Positions 24,845 to 33,215 of a DNA stretch of 64,000 nt are shown here, piece by piece. How positions within the stretch are numbered: position 1 is the first letter of the stretch; every line of letters starts with the position of its first letter. Source of the DNA: an uncultured Porphyromonadaceae bacterium (GTDB lineage: Bacteria; Bacteroidota; Bacteroidia; Bacteroidales; Muribaculaceae). The notes beneath the pieces are model-generated. The model was not told the DNA's origin, did not search any database, and saw nothing but the letters and a program-made list of their open reading frames with translations. The stretch covers positions 1 through 64,000 of the forward strand of contig CAMWVQ010000003.1 in the NCBI GenBank assembly GCA_947177635.1. The letters run 5' to 3'. A program made the position numbers and the translations under genes.

Positions 24845-24899
24845 ATCCCGTCACATCCGGGGGATGGATTCCCGGCCGGATGGGAAAGTGTCACGGGAT
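24845..24899. terminator. Bidirectional hairpin between convergent genes
   Basis: CATCCGG (24854-24860) pairs with CCGGATG (24876-24882), and the outer ATCCCGT (24845-24851) pairs with ACGGGAT (24893-24899). It sits between the porin stop and the U32 stop, overlapping the latter. There is no T run, so terminator function is only probable. Confidence 0.4.
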
Positions 24900-26759
24900 G
24901 AAGACAACCTGCATACGGCAGTTGCGGCAGTCGAAGTCGAGGCGGAAACGTTTCCCCTCTGACGTGAGATATAGCGGAGAGGGGAGATTTTTCCCCTCTT
25001 TGCTTTTCAGGCAGGCTCCAAGCTCGCGCCGCAGACAATATCGTGTCTCCATCACGCGTGTCTCCCCGGAGGGTTTGCCGCATACCTCCAGTGCTTTGGG
25101 GACGGAGGCGGCCGGGAGGCCTGTCAGGGATGAATAGAAGTCTGCCGCCACGCGGTTGGCGACATTGTCGTGGCGCGATACCTCGCCCCCTTCGGGGTAA
25201 CGTATCTCATCAGCCGGTTTTCCGGGCAACTCACGCTTGTGGGTGGTGAGACGGGCAGTCTCGAGCAGTTCTGTGCCTCGCCGTCTCAGCCGGGAGAGGG
25301 TGGAGGCGGGGATGAACGACCGGCCACATTCGTCAGTTACGCCGGCGGCGGTGAAGATGGTGTCACCGAGTTTCTCAAGTTCCTTGCGGCGGCGCTCCTC
25401 CTGGGGTGTACGGGCCTCCTGACGCTCAGCCTCCTCCGCCACGGTTACCTCCAGGCCCGTCTCATCCTTTATGGAAAGCACCACCTGCGTGTTGCTCCAT
25501 CTCAGGGTCATGTCTGCCGCGAGTCTCCTTGAGGCTGTCTTCCCTGAGAGTAGGTCGGCGCGCTCCTTGTCAGCGTTGCGGTAAAGCGGAGTGCCCGGCG
25601 ACACCGTCACATCGCTTGCCGGGAAAAGCCTGTTCCCCTCAATTCGGTTGAGCCTGAATCCCCGGAACTCACCTTCACCGGTGTAGAACCCGAGACCGTC
25701 GCCATTGTGCAGCTCCCTGTCGAGTCGCGCCACAATTGCTTTCCCTGCCATCCGTTCCACTTTGCCTACTCTCTCGCCAATCCATTTCGGGGAGTCGAAG
25801 GTGGCCAGCGAGCCTGCCGCCGGGGATGGGGTTGTAAGGAAATAGTTGGTGAACCCCCGGTTGAAGCTCAGGGCGGGATCGGGGGTGAAGTTGAGCGAGG
25901 ACTTCCCGTATGAAGCACGGCGGTAGCGGTCGGGATGTGCCGCGATTATGCGGTCAAGCTGTCTGCGGTATGCGCCGACAACATTCTTGACATACGCCTC
26001 ATCCTTGAGCCTCCCCTCGATTTTGAGGGAGGTTGCCCCGGCTTCGAGCAACGCCTCGAGATTGTCAAGCCGGTTCATGTCGCGGAGAGACAGCAGGTGC
26101 TTCCCCTTGATGATGGTATGCCCGTCGCTGTCTTCGAGGTTGAATTTGAAGCGGCAAACCTGGCAGCATTCCCCACGGTTGGCGCTGCGGCCCGTGATTG
26201 CTAAACTCGCCTGGCAGTCGCCGCTGTAGCTGACACACAACGCTCCGTGGACAAACACCTCAAGGTCTGTGTCGACAGCCTCGCGTATCCCCCTTATTTC
26301 CTCCAGGGTCAGCTCGCGGGCAAGCACCAGCCGGGTGAACCCGCACTCCTCGAGGAACCGCGCTTTTCCGGCGTCGCGGGTGTCGCATTGGGTCGACGCG
26401 TGCAGGGCAATCGGAGGCAATCCCTCCATCCGAGTCAGCGCCATATCCTGGACGATGACCGCATCCACCCCCGCTTTCCACAGTTCCCACAACAGCCGTC
26501 TCGCCTCGTCAATCTCATTGTCGTAGATGATGGTGTTGACGGTAACGTAGAGACGTGCGCCGAAGAGATGGGCGTGACGGGCCACGGCGGCAATCTCTCC
26601 GAGAGGATTCCCGGCCTGTGCCCTCGCTCCGAAGGAGGATGCTCCCATATAGACGGCGTCGGCTCCGTGGTCGATGGCGGCGATGGCTGTGGCCGCGTCG
26701 CGGGCCGGGGCGAGTAACTCTATTTCTGCGGGCTTGGCCGCGTTTATTGTGTCAGTCAT
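24891..26759 (-). CDS. Peptidase U32 family protein, RlhA-like
   Basis: This protein of about 622 residues belongs to the U32 family, whose characterised members hydroxylate RNA bases (RlhA on 23S rRNA C2501, TrhP on tRNA) with the help of an iron-sulfur cluster and prephenate, despite the peptidase name. Visible blocks: AEIELLAPARDAATAIAAID, GADAVYMGASSFGARA, VTVNTIIYDNE, the U32 signature EVFVHGALCVSYSGDCQAS, and the cysteine-rich RGECCQVCRFKF. More cysteines occur near the end in RLDFDCRNCRMQVVF. Length is close to E. coli RlhA, so that role is favoured by inference. I prefer the ATG at 26759 because it lies just before the conserved part and just behind the promoter. Confidence 0.85.
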   Translation of the reverse strand: MTDTINAAKPAEIELLAPARDAATAIAAIDHGADAVYMGASSFGARAQAGNPLGEIAAVARHAHLFGARLYVTVNTIIYDNEIDEARRLLWELWKAGVDAVIVQDMALTRMEGLPPIALHASTQCDTRDAGKARFLEECGFTRLVLARELTLEEIRGIREAVDTDLEVFVHGALCVSYSGDCQASLAITGRSANRGECCQVCRFKFNLEDSDGHTIIKGKHLLSLRDMNRLDNLEALLEAGATSLKIEGRLKDEAYVKNVVGAYRRQLDRIIAAHPDRYRRASYGKSSLNFTPDPALSFNRGFTNYFLTTPSPAAGSLATFDSPKWIGERVGKVERMAGKAIVARLDRELHNGDGLGFYTGEGEFRGFRLNRIEGNRLFPASDVTVSPGTPLYRNADKERADLLSGKTASRRLAADMTLRWSNTQVVLSIKDETGLEVTVAEEAERQEARTPQEERRRKELEKLGDTIFTAAGVTDECGRSFIPASTLSRLRRRGTELLETARLTTHKRELPGKPADEIRYPEGGEVSRHDNVANRVAADFYSSLTGLPAASVPKALEVCGKPSGETRVMETRYCLRRELGACLKSKEGKNLPSPLYLTSEGKRFRLDFDCRNCRMQVVFIP

Positions 26760-26767
26760 TGTGGGTT

Positions 26768-26798
26768 CAAAATTACAAAAAAGAGGCCAGTCTGGCAA
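26768..26798 (-). promoter_or_regulatory. Promoter of the U32/RlhA-like gene
   Basis: On the minus strand TTG (plus 26796-26798), 20 bp, TAATTTTG (plus 26768-26775). The -7 box ends only 8 bp before the chosen ATG at 26759, so the mRNA would have almost no leader. Confidence 0.65.
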
Positions 26799-26859
26799 TA
26801 AAAACCGATTTTAAAGAATTTTCTAAAGGTTTCGTGACCACCGTAACCGACTTTATTGT

Positions 26860-26867
26860 TAATTTTG
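26860..26867 (+). promoter_or_regulatory. -7 promoter element upstream of pta
   Basis: TAATTTTG at 26860-26867, about 83 bp before the pta ATG. No good -33 box is seen at the right distance (the position reads TTCG), so the assignment is moderate. Confidence 0.45.
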
Positions 26868-26950
26868 CAATACGATTGCCGTTACCGGCGGTCTCCCCTC
26901 AGCCGAGGGGCTTTCTGATTGATAACAACAGACTAACATACGTTTCATTT

Positions 26951-27952
26951 ATGAGTCTTTTTGCAAGATTGACTGCGAGGGCCAAAGACAACCTCCGCAA
27001 AATCGTGCTCCCGGAGGGAGACGAGACAAGGAATCTGACTGCCGCTGACCAGATTCTCTCCGACAATGTGGCGGAAATAATCCTGCTGGGTGATCCTGAG
27101 ACGATAATGGCCAAGGCGGCCGGACTGGGACTGAAGAACATCTCCAAAGCCACCATCGTGAATCCCGCCGACGAGGCTGTCATCGACAAGTATGCCCCGC
27201 TCCTTTTCGAGCTCAGGAAGAAGAAAGGGATGACAATGGAGGAGGCCCGCAAGAAGACCACCGACATACTTTATCTCGGCGCGTTGCTGGTCAAGGCCGG
27301 GGATGCCGACGGTATGGTGTCGGGCGCCGTCCACTCCACCGGCGATGTGCTCCGTGCCGCATTCCAGGTAATCAAGACCGCTCCCGGCATCGACACCGTC
27401 TCCGGCGCGTTCCTGATGCTTCTTCCCAAGGATTCACCCTACGGTGAGAATGGAATCCTCGTGTTCGCCGACTGCGCTGTCGTGCCTGATCCCGATGCGA
27501 GTCAGCTGGCCCAGATAGCCGTCAGCGCGGCTCAGACCGCCGAACGTGTGGCCGGAATCGAACCCCGTGTGGCCATCCTCTCCTTCTCGACCAAGGGGAG
27601 CGCGCGCCATGAGAGGGTAGACAAGGTAATCGAGGCGACCCGCATCGCCCACGAGATGGCTCCCGACCTGAAACTCGACGGAGAGCTGCAGGCCGACGCG
27701 GCGATGGTTCCCACCGTAGGCGCGCTCAAGGCTCCAGGCAGCGCGATTGCCGGAAAAGCCGACGTGCTGGTGTTCCCCTCCCTCGAAGTGGGCAACATCG
27801 CCTACAAGCTTGTGCAGCGTCTGGCAGGCGTTGAGGCCGTCGGCCCCCTCCTGCAGGGTCTCGCCGCCCCCGTGAGCGACCTCTCCCGCGGATGCTCGGC
27901 CGAAGACATCTACAAGACCATAATCATGACAGCAAACCAATCAATAAAATAA
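26951..27952 (+). CDS. pta: Phosphate acetyltransferase
   Basis: This enzyme converts acetyl-CoA and phosphate to acetyl phosphate in fermentation. The 333-residue protein is the short, single-domain form. It begins MSLFARLTARAKDNLRKIVL followed by PEGDETRNLTAADQ, and includes DADGMVSGAVHSTGDVLRAA, FADCAVVPDPDASQLAQIA, SFSTKGSARHERVDKV and LDGELQADAAMVP, all family blocks. The long upstream open frame is ignored because it overlaps the divergent U32 gene and promoter. It precedes ackA by 15 bp; the two make acetate and ATP from acetyl-CoA as one operon. Confidence 0.95.
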   Translation: MSLFARLTARAKDNLRKIVLPEGDETRNLTAADQILSDNVAEIILLGDPETIMAKAAGLGLKNISKATIVNPADEAVIDKYAPLLFELRKKKGMTMEEARKKTTDILYLGALLVKAGDADGMVSGAVHSTGDVLRAAFQVIKTAPGIDTVSGAFLMLLPKDSPYGENGILVFADCAVVPDPDASQLAQIAVSAAQTAERVAGIEPRVAILSFSTKGSARHERVDKVIEATRIAHEMAPDLKLDGELQADAAMVPTVGALKAPGSAIAGKADVLVFPSLEVGNIAYKLVQRLAGVEAVGPLLQGLAAPVSDLSRGCSAEDIYKTIIMTANQSIK

Positions 27953-27967
27953 AACACCCATCAGAAA

Positions 27968-29173
27968 ATGAAGATACTCGTGCTTAACTGCGGCAGCAGT
28001 TCTGTCAAATACAAACTCATCGACACCGCCAACGAGGCGGTGCTGGCCGAAGGGGGCGTTGAAAAAATCGGTCTCCACGACGGATTCCTCAAATACCGTC
28101 TGGCCGACGGCTCGAAGGCGATTCGCGAGCTTGGCCTCGTCGACCACAAGGGCGCGGTGAAGGCTGTGCTTGACATCCTCACCGACCCCGAGGTGGGCTG
28201 CATCAAGAGCTATTCCGAAATCGATGCTGTGGGCCACCGCGTGGTTCACGGCGCGGAGAAGTTCTCCAAGAGCGTGCTTCTCACCGACGAGGTTCTCCAG
28301 CAGGTCAAGGATTGCTATGACCTCGCCCCCTTGCACAACCCCGCCAATGTGACCGGCGTGGAGGCTGTCGAGGAAATCCTCCCCGGCATAAAGCAGGTAG
28401 GTGTGTTCGACACAGCCTTCCACCAGACCATGCCCGCGAAGTCATTCATGTATGCCCTCCCTTACAAGTTCTACAAGGAGGATGGCGTGAGACGTTACGG
28501 ATTCCACGGAACCAGCCACCGCTATGTGTCGCAGCGCGTGTGTGAGATTCTCGGCGTTGACATCAACACCCGGAAAATCATCACATGCCATGTCGGCAAC
28601 GGCGGTTCCATCACCGCTGTGCTTGACGGCAAGAGCGTCGACACCTCCATGGGCCTCACCCCCACCGAGGGGCTTATGATGGGTACCCGCGTGGGTGATG
28701 TCGATCCCGGCGCGCTGGTGTTCCTGATGAAGAAACACAACCTCTCGGCTGACGACCTTCAGAAAATCATCAACAAGGAGAGCGGTGTGGCAGGCGTGAC
28801 CGAACTCTCATCTGACATGCGCGAAATCGAGTCTGCCGACAAGAACGGCGACGAACGCGCCCATCTTGCCCTTGAGATGTATGAGCAGCGTATCATCAAA
28901 TATATCGGCGCATACGCGGCCGAGATGGGAGGCGTCGACATCATCGTCTTCACCGGCGGAGTAGGGGAGAACCAGACCGGCCTGCGCGGCAACATCTGCC
29001 GTCCGCTCGCTTTCATGGGTGTGGAGATAGATGAGGAACTCAATGCCCGCACCCGTGGCACCGAGACCGTTATATCCACCCCCGACTCGAAAGTGAAGGT
29101 GGTGGTGGTGCCCACTGACGAGGAGCTGATGATTGCCCGCGACACCGAGGCGATTGTTAACGCCTCCAAATAA
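27968..29173 (+). CDS. ackA: Acetate kinase
   Basis: This enzyme transfers phosphate from acetyl phosphate to ADP, yielding acetate and ATP. The 401-residue protein has the start MKILVLNCGSSSVKYKLID (first phosphate-binding motif) and the block DAVGHRVVHGAEKF. It continues with YGFHGTSHRYVSQRVCEIL, CHVGNGGSITAV (phosphate 2), and TSMGLTPTEGLMMGTRVGDV. Near the end FTGGVGENQTGLRGNIC carries the adenosine motif. Length is exactly typical. It forms the standard pair with pta, and lgt follows only 8 bp later, which suggests read-through into the lipoprotein gene. Confidence 0.97.
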   Translation: MKILVLNCGSSSVKYKLIDTANEAVLAEGGVEKIGLHDGFLKYRLADGSKAIRELGLVDHKGAVKAVLDILTDPEVGCIKSYSEIDAVGHRVVHGAEKFSKSVLLTDEVLQQVKDCYDLAPLHNPANVTGVEAVEEILPGIKQVGVFDTAFHQTMPAKSFMYALPYKFYKEDGVRRYGFHGTSHRYVSQRVCEILGVDINTRKIITCHVGNGGSITAVLDGKSVDTSMGLTPTEGLMMGTRVGDVDPGALVFLMKKHNLSADDLQKIINKESGVAGVTELSSDMREIESADKNGDERAHLALEMYEQRIIKYIGAYAAEMGGVDIIVFTGGVGENQTGLRGNICRPLAFMGVEIDEELNARTRGTETVISTPDSKVKVVVVPTDEELMIARDTEAIVNASK

Positions 29174-29181
29174 CCGCCCCC

Positions 29182-30078
29182 ATGCTTGACTTCATTACCT
29201 GGAATGTCGACCCGGTGTTGTTCCATCTCGGCCCGCTGACGGTCAGATGGTACGGGATGATGTTCGTCATCGGGTTCTTCCTCGGATACAAGATTGTCGA
29301 GAAGACCTTCCGCAGGGAAGGTGCCCCGGAGAGCTGGCTCGGGATATTGCTGATCTATGTGATTGTGGCCACCATCGTTGGGGCCCGCCTGGGACATGTA
29401 TTCTTCTATGCCTGGGATTACTACTCTCAACACCCGATAGAAATCCTGTACACCTGGGAGGGCGGCCTCGCCAGCCACGGCGGAACTATAGGTCTGCTCA
29501 TCGCCGTAATCCTCTTCTCGATATTCACCACCAAGCGCACACCCTTCTGGACTTACGACCGGTTGGTGATTGCCATCGCCCTGGTGGGCGCGCTGATAAG
29601 AATCGGCAACCTGATGAATCATGAAATCTACGGCCATCCTACCGATTTGCCATGGGGATTCAGGTTTGTGACCAATCTCGGCCCCTGGATGGCGGGCATG
29701 CAACCTCCGGTCTACTCCCTGCCGTCGCATCCGACCCAGATTTATGAGGCGTTGTGTTACCTCGGCCTGTTCGGGTTGCTGATGTGGATGTACTGGAAGA
29801 AAAATGCCGGAGAACGTCCCGGCCTGCTGTTCGGGGTGTTCTTCATCATCCTCTTCGGCTCACGGTTCCTGATAGAGTTCATCAAGAACCCCCAGGAGGA
29901 TTTCGAAGTCGGTATGACGTTGAACATGGGACAGTGGCTCTCGGTGCCGTTCATCCTCATGGGTGTCGGATTCGTGATATACTCGATGATGGTGCCGAAG
30001 CTCAAGATAAGCTATCCGGGAAAATTTGCCGAAGAGCTGGAGGCTCAGAAGGGGAGCGTCAGGAAGAAGAAAGACTGA
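29182..30078 (+). CDS. lgt: Prolipoprotein diacylglyceryl transferase
   Basis: This integral inner-membrane enzyme (298 residues) transfers a diacylglyceryl group from phosphatidylglycerol to the lipobox cysteine of prolipoproteins. About seven membrane segments are visible. The N-terminal block LTVRWYGMMFVIGFFLGYKI and the GARLGHVFFYAWDYY motif fit the family. GGLASHGGTIGLL contains the conserved His, and RIGNLMNHEIYGHPTDLPWG corresponds to the Lgt signature. PSHPTQIYEA and GSRFLIEFIKNPQ are also typical. Start ATG is 8 bp after ackA. Several lipoprotein precursors in this window (DTSG-repeat protein, clostripain-like protein) are its likely substrates. A strong hairpin follows the gene. Confidence 0.94.
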   Translation: MLDFITWNVDPVLFHLGPLTVRWYGMMFVIGFFLGYKIVEKTFRREGAPESWLGILLIYVIVATIVGARLGHVFFYAWDYYSQHPIEILYTWEGGLASHGGTIGLLIAVILFSIFTTKRTPFWTYDRLVIAIALVGALIRIGNLMNHEIYGHPTDLPWGFRFVTNLGPWMAGMQPPVYSLPSHPTQIYEALCYLGLFGLLMWMYWKKNAGERPGLLFGVFFIILFGSRFLIEFIKNPQEDFEVGMTLNMGQWLSVPFILMGVGFVIYSMMVPKLKISYPGKFAEELEAQKGSVRKKKD

Positions 30079-30111
30079 CCCTCTGCAGCCGATGCCATAC
30101 GGCTTCTGATA

Positions 30112-30145
30112 TGGAAAAATCGGCGTTCCTGCGGGAATGTCGATT
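30112..30145 (+). terminator. Rho-independent terminator after lgt
   Basis: AAAAATCGGCGTTCC and GGGAATGTCGATTTTT pair over 15 positions, with two G-T wobbles, around the loop TGC, and end in a T run. It closes the pta-ackA-lgt transcript about 35 bp behind lgt. Confidence 0.75.
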
Positions 30146-30188
30146 TTTTCATTTCAGCTGTCACAAACCGCTATGCTTCCGCGTCTAT

Positions 30189-30692
30189 ATGAAAGAAACG
30201 ATGGACAGCGAAGAGTTCAAACGCCTGGTTATGCCCCATTACCGAACGATGTACGGGGTCGCGGCCGCCCTCCTGGGCGACTGCGATTTGTCGTCGGACG
30301 CGGTGCAGGACGCGATGGTCAGGCTGTGGGAAATCCGTTCCGGACTCAGGGATGTCAGAAACATCCGCGGTTTTGTGATGAAGGTAACCCGCAACATATG
30401 TCTCGATTCGATGAGGCGAGACCGGCACATGGCCGACATCTCAGACCCGGTGGTGGAGCAGGAGGCGGGGACTCCCGGAGAGGATGACCCTATGGCCGCG
30501 ACTGACACCCTGCGGCATGTCGAACGGATGATGTCATCGCTGCCCGACGCCCAGCGGAAAGTGCTGATGCTGCGCGCCTATGCCGACCTTGACAATGATG
30601 AGATAGCCGAGCAACTCGGCATATCAGGCGACACTGTCCGTCAGCAGCTGTCGAGAGCCAGGCGGAAACTCAGGGAAATGTGCCGGCGATGA
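30189..30692 (+). CDS. ECF-type RNA polymerase sigma factor
   Basis: This 167-residue sigma-70-family factor lacks regions 1 and 3. Region 2 runs from EEFKRLVMPHYRTMYGVAAA through SDAVQDAMVRLWEIRSG, with the -10 recognition part VMKVTRNICLDSMRRDR. Region 4 is LPDAQRKVLMLRAYADLDND followed by the helix-turn-helix EIAEQLGISGDTVRQQLSRA. The long upstream open frame is excluded because it overlaps lgt in another frame and the terminator. It is followed by a single-pass membrane protein of anti-sigma layout and a DUF4252 gene, a familiar Bacteroidetes arrangement. Probable role: envelope signal response, with the membrane neighbour holding the sigma factor. Confidence 0.9.
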   Translation: MKETMDSEEFKRLVMPHYRTMYGVAAALLGDCDLSSDAVQDAMVRLWEIRSGLRDVRNIRGFVMKVTRNICLDSMRRDRHMADISDPVVEQEAGTPGEDDPMAATDTLRHVERMMSSLPDAQRKVLMLRAYADLDNDEIAEQLGISGDTVRQQLSRARRKLREMCRR

Positions 30693-30732
30693 CAGCCCGG
30701 CATTCAGTTGGTGGTAATAAAAAACAAGACAG

Positions 30733-31557
30733 ATGGAAACTGAAGAAATACGGAGATTGATACGGCTCTTCTACGACGGGGAAAGCACCCCGGCCCAAGA
30801 GTCACAGCTCCTCCGCCTGTTGGAGGAGGCGGACGAGTCGCAGCTTCCCGAAGATATGCTGGAGGAGAAACGCATCCTTATGGAAATAGGCAGCCGGGAG
30901 GTGCCTGCCGGTCTCGGCGCACGTCTGGAGGATATGATAGACAACCTCGCCGCTGTTGACAATATCACGGGAGCAGAAGTCGTCAGCCGGGAAGCGGCAG
31001 AGATTGATTCGCCACAGACTGACTCTCCGGCACGATGGAGGATGCTCGCCTGGTGGAGCGCGTCAGTGGCCGCCGTGGCCATCTTTGTGGTGATGTACCT
31101 CCCCCTGGCGCACTTCGATGCCGTCAGCTTGCGCCACCCGTCATCCTCCGGAGATATGGCTTCCGCAATGGTTATCCCCGAAATCGGACTTATGGCACGA
31201 GACCTCTCCATCGCTTGCGCCGAAACAGAAGCCTTTCAGACTCCGGCACCGGTAAAGCCGGTCCAGTCGGCGCCCGTCTCGCGTAAACATAAAACTGTTC
31301 CCAAAAAACAGACTGATGAAGCGGGAAGGGGTAGCGTGGCAACTTCCTGTGAGCTTGTCGCACAGGCTGCGACCGGCAACGGCAAGCACCGGGAAGTCAC
31401 TGACCCCGACGAGGCAAACGCGCTTCTTGACCGAGCCTTCTCGCGTGTCTACCGCAACCTGGCCATCGCCCGCACAAGTATGGCCTCAGCCAGTCTCCCG
31501 GTAGGGGATGACACTCGGATTATTGACAACATTTTCAAACAGGAAGAAAAACTCTGA
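30733..31557 (+). CDS. Putative single-pass anti-sigma factor
   Basis: This 274-residue protein has a cytoplasmic N-terminal part rich in acidic and helical residues (EEIRRLIRLFYDGESTPAQE). One membrane span lies at about residues 104-126 (MLAWWSASVAAVAIFVVMYL). An extracytoplasmic part contains a Lys/Pro-rich linker (VSRKHKTVPKKQTD) and a final helical segment. No zinc-binding His-Cys motif is visible. Position, 40 bp after the ECF sigma gene, and topology suggest an anti-sigma factor; sequence motifs alone do not prove it. The stop is 4 bp before the DUF4252 start, so the genes are co-transcribed. Confidence 0.65.
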   Translation: METEEIRRLIRLFYDGESTPAQESQLLRLLEEADESQLPEDMLEEKRILMEIGSREVPAGLGARLEDMIDNLAAVDNITGAEVVSREAAEIDSPQTDSPARWRMLAWWSASVAAVAIFVVMYLPLAHFDAVSLRHPSSSGDMASAMVIPEIGLMARDLSIACAETEAFQTPAPVKPVQSAPVSRKHKTVPKKQTDEAGRGSVATSCELVAQAATGNGKHREVTDPDEANALLDRAFSRVYRNLAIARTSMASASLPVGDDTRIIDNIFKQEEKL

Positions 31558-31561
31558 GACA

Positions 31562-32053
31562 ATGAAACGAATACTCATTTCCCTGACGATATTCATTGCC
31601 GTCGCAGCAGCCATGGCAGGGCAGGTGAAGGTTTTCCATGAAATCGCCGGACTGCCCGGAGTGGAGACCGTCACTATCGGCAAAGCTGCCATGCAGATTG
31701 CCAAGAAATCAATTTACAATGGGGACAAATATATCTCCAAGGATGCCATGCGTGAAATGGAAGGGATGGAGATACTAACCGTTAGTGATGCAGAGACCAT
31801 CGACTCCGTGCGGCCGCTACTCCAGCGTGTAATCCTCGCAGGGCCATACGAACCGCTGATAGAGTCGAAAGTCGCCGGAGAATCATCGGCAATCTACACC
31901 ATCCTGTCGCCCGAAGGGGAGGAGGAGGGGGTGTGTCGCGACATCCTCATCGTCACCGAGCAGCCGTGGGAGCTAAACATCTTCCTTATAAAGGGCACCT
32001 TCAACCTCGACCGCATCGTCTCAGGCAACATACAGAACGCCGTCAACCACTGA
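31562..32053 (+). CDS. DUF4252-like exported protein
   Basis: This 163-residue protein has a signal peptide (RILISLTIFIAVAAAMAG). The mature part includes LPGVETVTIGKAAMQIAKKS and MEGMEILTVSDAETIDSVRP, then ILIVTEQPWELNIFLIKGTF near the end. This is the pattern I associate with DUF4252, a family of small exported proteins encoded behind ECF sigma operons in Bacteroidetes. Function is unknown. The signal has no cysteine at the cleavage site, so it is not an obvious lipoprotein. Start ATG at 31562 is chosen for the signal peptide; it lies 4 bp after the preceding stop. Confidence 0.72.
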   Translation: MKRILISLTIFIAVAAAMAGQVKVFHEIAGLPGVETVTIGKAAMQIAKKSIYNGDKYISKDAMREMEGMEILTVSDAETIDSVRPLLQRVILAGPYEPLIESKVAGESSAIYTILSPEGEEEGVCRDILIVTEQPWELNIFLIKGTFNLDRIVSGNIQNAVNH

Positions 32054-32801
32054 TTCCCCCGAATCCCTCGTGTGGAATATACGCCAAAAGGCCCTATCCC
32101 GGCAACAGGTAGTTTACACTGCGGCCCCCCTCTCTTCCCGGCTTTGATGAAGAGGAGTTCAAGCGCTTCCGCCGCTCACACCCCACACGACAAATCAGGA
32201 AGCGATATCAATGTTCAAACTCAACTACGGACACTCCCAAAATATGGGAATGACTTATGTGTTCTAACAGTAACGCCACAGAGAGAAACATCCTGCTTTC
32301 TCTGGGGGGCATTTTAGTAGGCTTCTTTAAGGATGAAATTATGTTTTTCAGCATAATAGACTCAAGTATCAGAAATTATTGCTAACTTTACGGTCGCAGA
32401 CCGCCTCGCAGGCCACGCCAGTAGGGTGAGGTTCTTCCGAACCAATCCCCGGTCTGGGGTGAAGCGGAGCGGGATGTAGTAAAAATACATAAGAAAGCGT
32501 TTATCCGCGCTGATTCTTGTCCATTGGGAATTCTCGCAAAATTCATACTTGTGACAAGGATTGAGCAACGGTAGATGCCCGTGGATATGTAATTATCTTG
32601 CTTTCGGCACGATATTTCGGGAGAAATATAGCCGGACGCATCTATTGCATATACTGGCGTGGGCTTCTGCGTTGCCGTCCGACATCTAATGGGCAATGCG
32701 AGAAGCCTCAGTTCGTAGGACGGTAACAGATACAGATTCCTACGCTTTTCTTTTATAAACCAATCACGCCAACGAGAGGATGACCGCGGCTTCATGTTGA
32801 A
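32054..32801. other. 748-bp AT-richer intergenic region with hairpins
   Basis: I find no convincing gene here; the open frames on the minus strand (32362-32795) have no family-like sequence. There is a possible terminator for the sigma operon near 32279-32305 (AGAGAAA with TTTCTCT). A large hairpin lies at 32662-32707, and a smaller CGTAGGA/TCCTACG pairing at 32714-32720/32738-32744. This is the left edge of the second AT-rich island. Confidence 0.5.
32662..32707. repeat. Inverted repeat, about 15 bp, possible RNA element
   Basis: GGCTTCTGCGTTGCC pairs with GGCAATGCGAGAAGCC with one bulge and one G-T pair. The core GCTTCTGCGTTG (32663-32674) occurs identically at 14430-14441, just behind the structured leader RNA of the first island. 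GCGTGGGCT also occurs in both places (32657-32665 and 14351-14359). The two places may carry related elements. Confidence 0.5.
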
Positions 32802-33215
32802 ATGAACCTATTGATAATTTATGGCGAGAAAGACTCCGGAAAAACTACCTCTTGTGTCAAACTTCTGAAATGCCTTATTGCTCTTGGCGGCGCTGTTAAA
32901 AGCTACGATACTTTTGATTGGCCCGACGACTTCAAAAGTTTGCTGGAATTCCGGCATAAACGTATCGGAATCTATTCACCTGGTGATGAAAGAGGTCATC
33001 TGACAGAAGCCATTACGTTTGGCAAAAACAACAATTGCGACATTCTTGTAGCCACAGTCAGAAAAGGGATTGCCTATAACGCACCCCTGCAAAATATCGG
33101 TGCAAATAATTCCGGCGAATGGGTTACACTCGCCAGCGGTCTCAACATAGACGAGAAGGATAACAATGAAAATGGTGTTGTCATAGAAATTCTTGATAAA
33201 ATTCATAGACTATGA
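32802..33215 (+). CDS. Small P-loop NTPase-like protein, unknown
   Basis: This is a 137-residue cytoplasmic protein. It starts MNLLIIYGEKDSGKTTSCVK, where GEKDSGKTT is a good Walker A motif. A possible second nucleotide-binding strand is CDILVATVRKG. No full GTPase motif series (NKxD) is visible and the protein is short, so it may be a minimal kinase-like or dethiobiotin-synthetase-like P-loop domain. I do not recognise the family. Its end overlaps the next gene by 4 bp (ATGA-type), so translation is coupled to the exported DUF6175-like protein. AT-rich codon use, unlike the housekeeping genes around it. Confidence 0.65.
   Translation: MNLLIIYGEKDSGKTTSCVKLLKCLIALGGAVKSYDTFDWPDDFKSLLEFRHKRIGIYSPGDERGHLTEAITFGKNNNCDILVATVRKGIAYNAPLQNIGANNSGEWVTLASGLNIDEKDNNENGVVIEILDKIHRL

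Noticed and set aside
26555..26950. 132-codon upstream extension of pta
   Set aside because: It runs over the divergent U32 gene and both promoters; homology to Pta begins at 26951.
32362..32795. Minus-strand frame of 135 codons in the 32-kb gap
   Set aside because: Its translation is Arg/Ser-rich without resemblance to any family, and the region contains hairpins.
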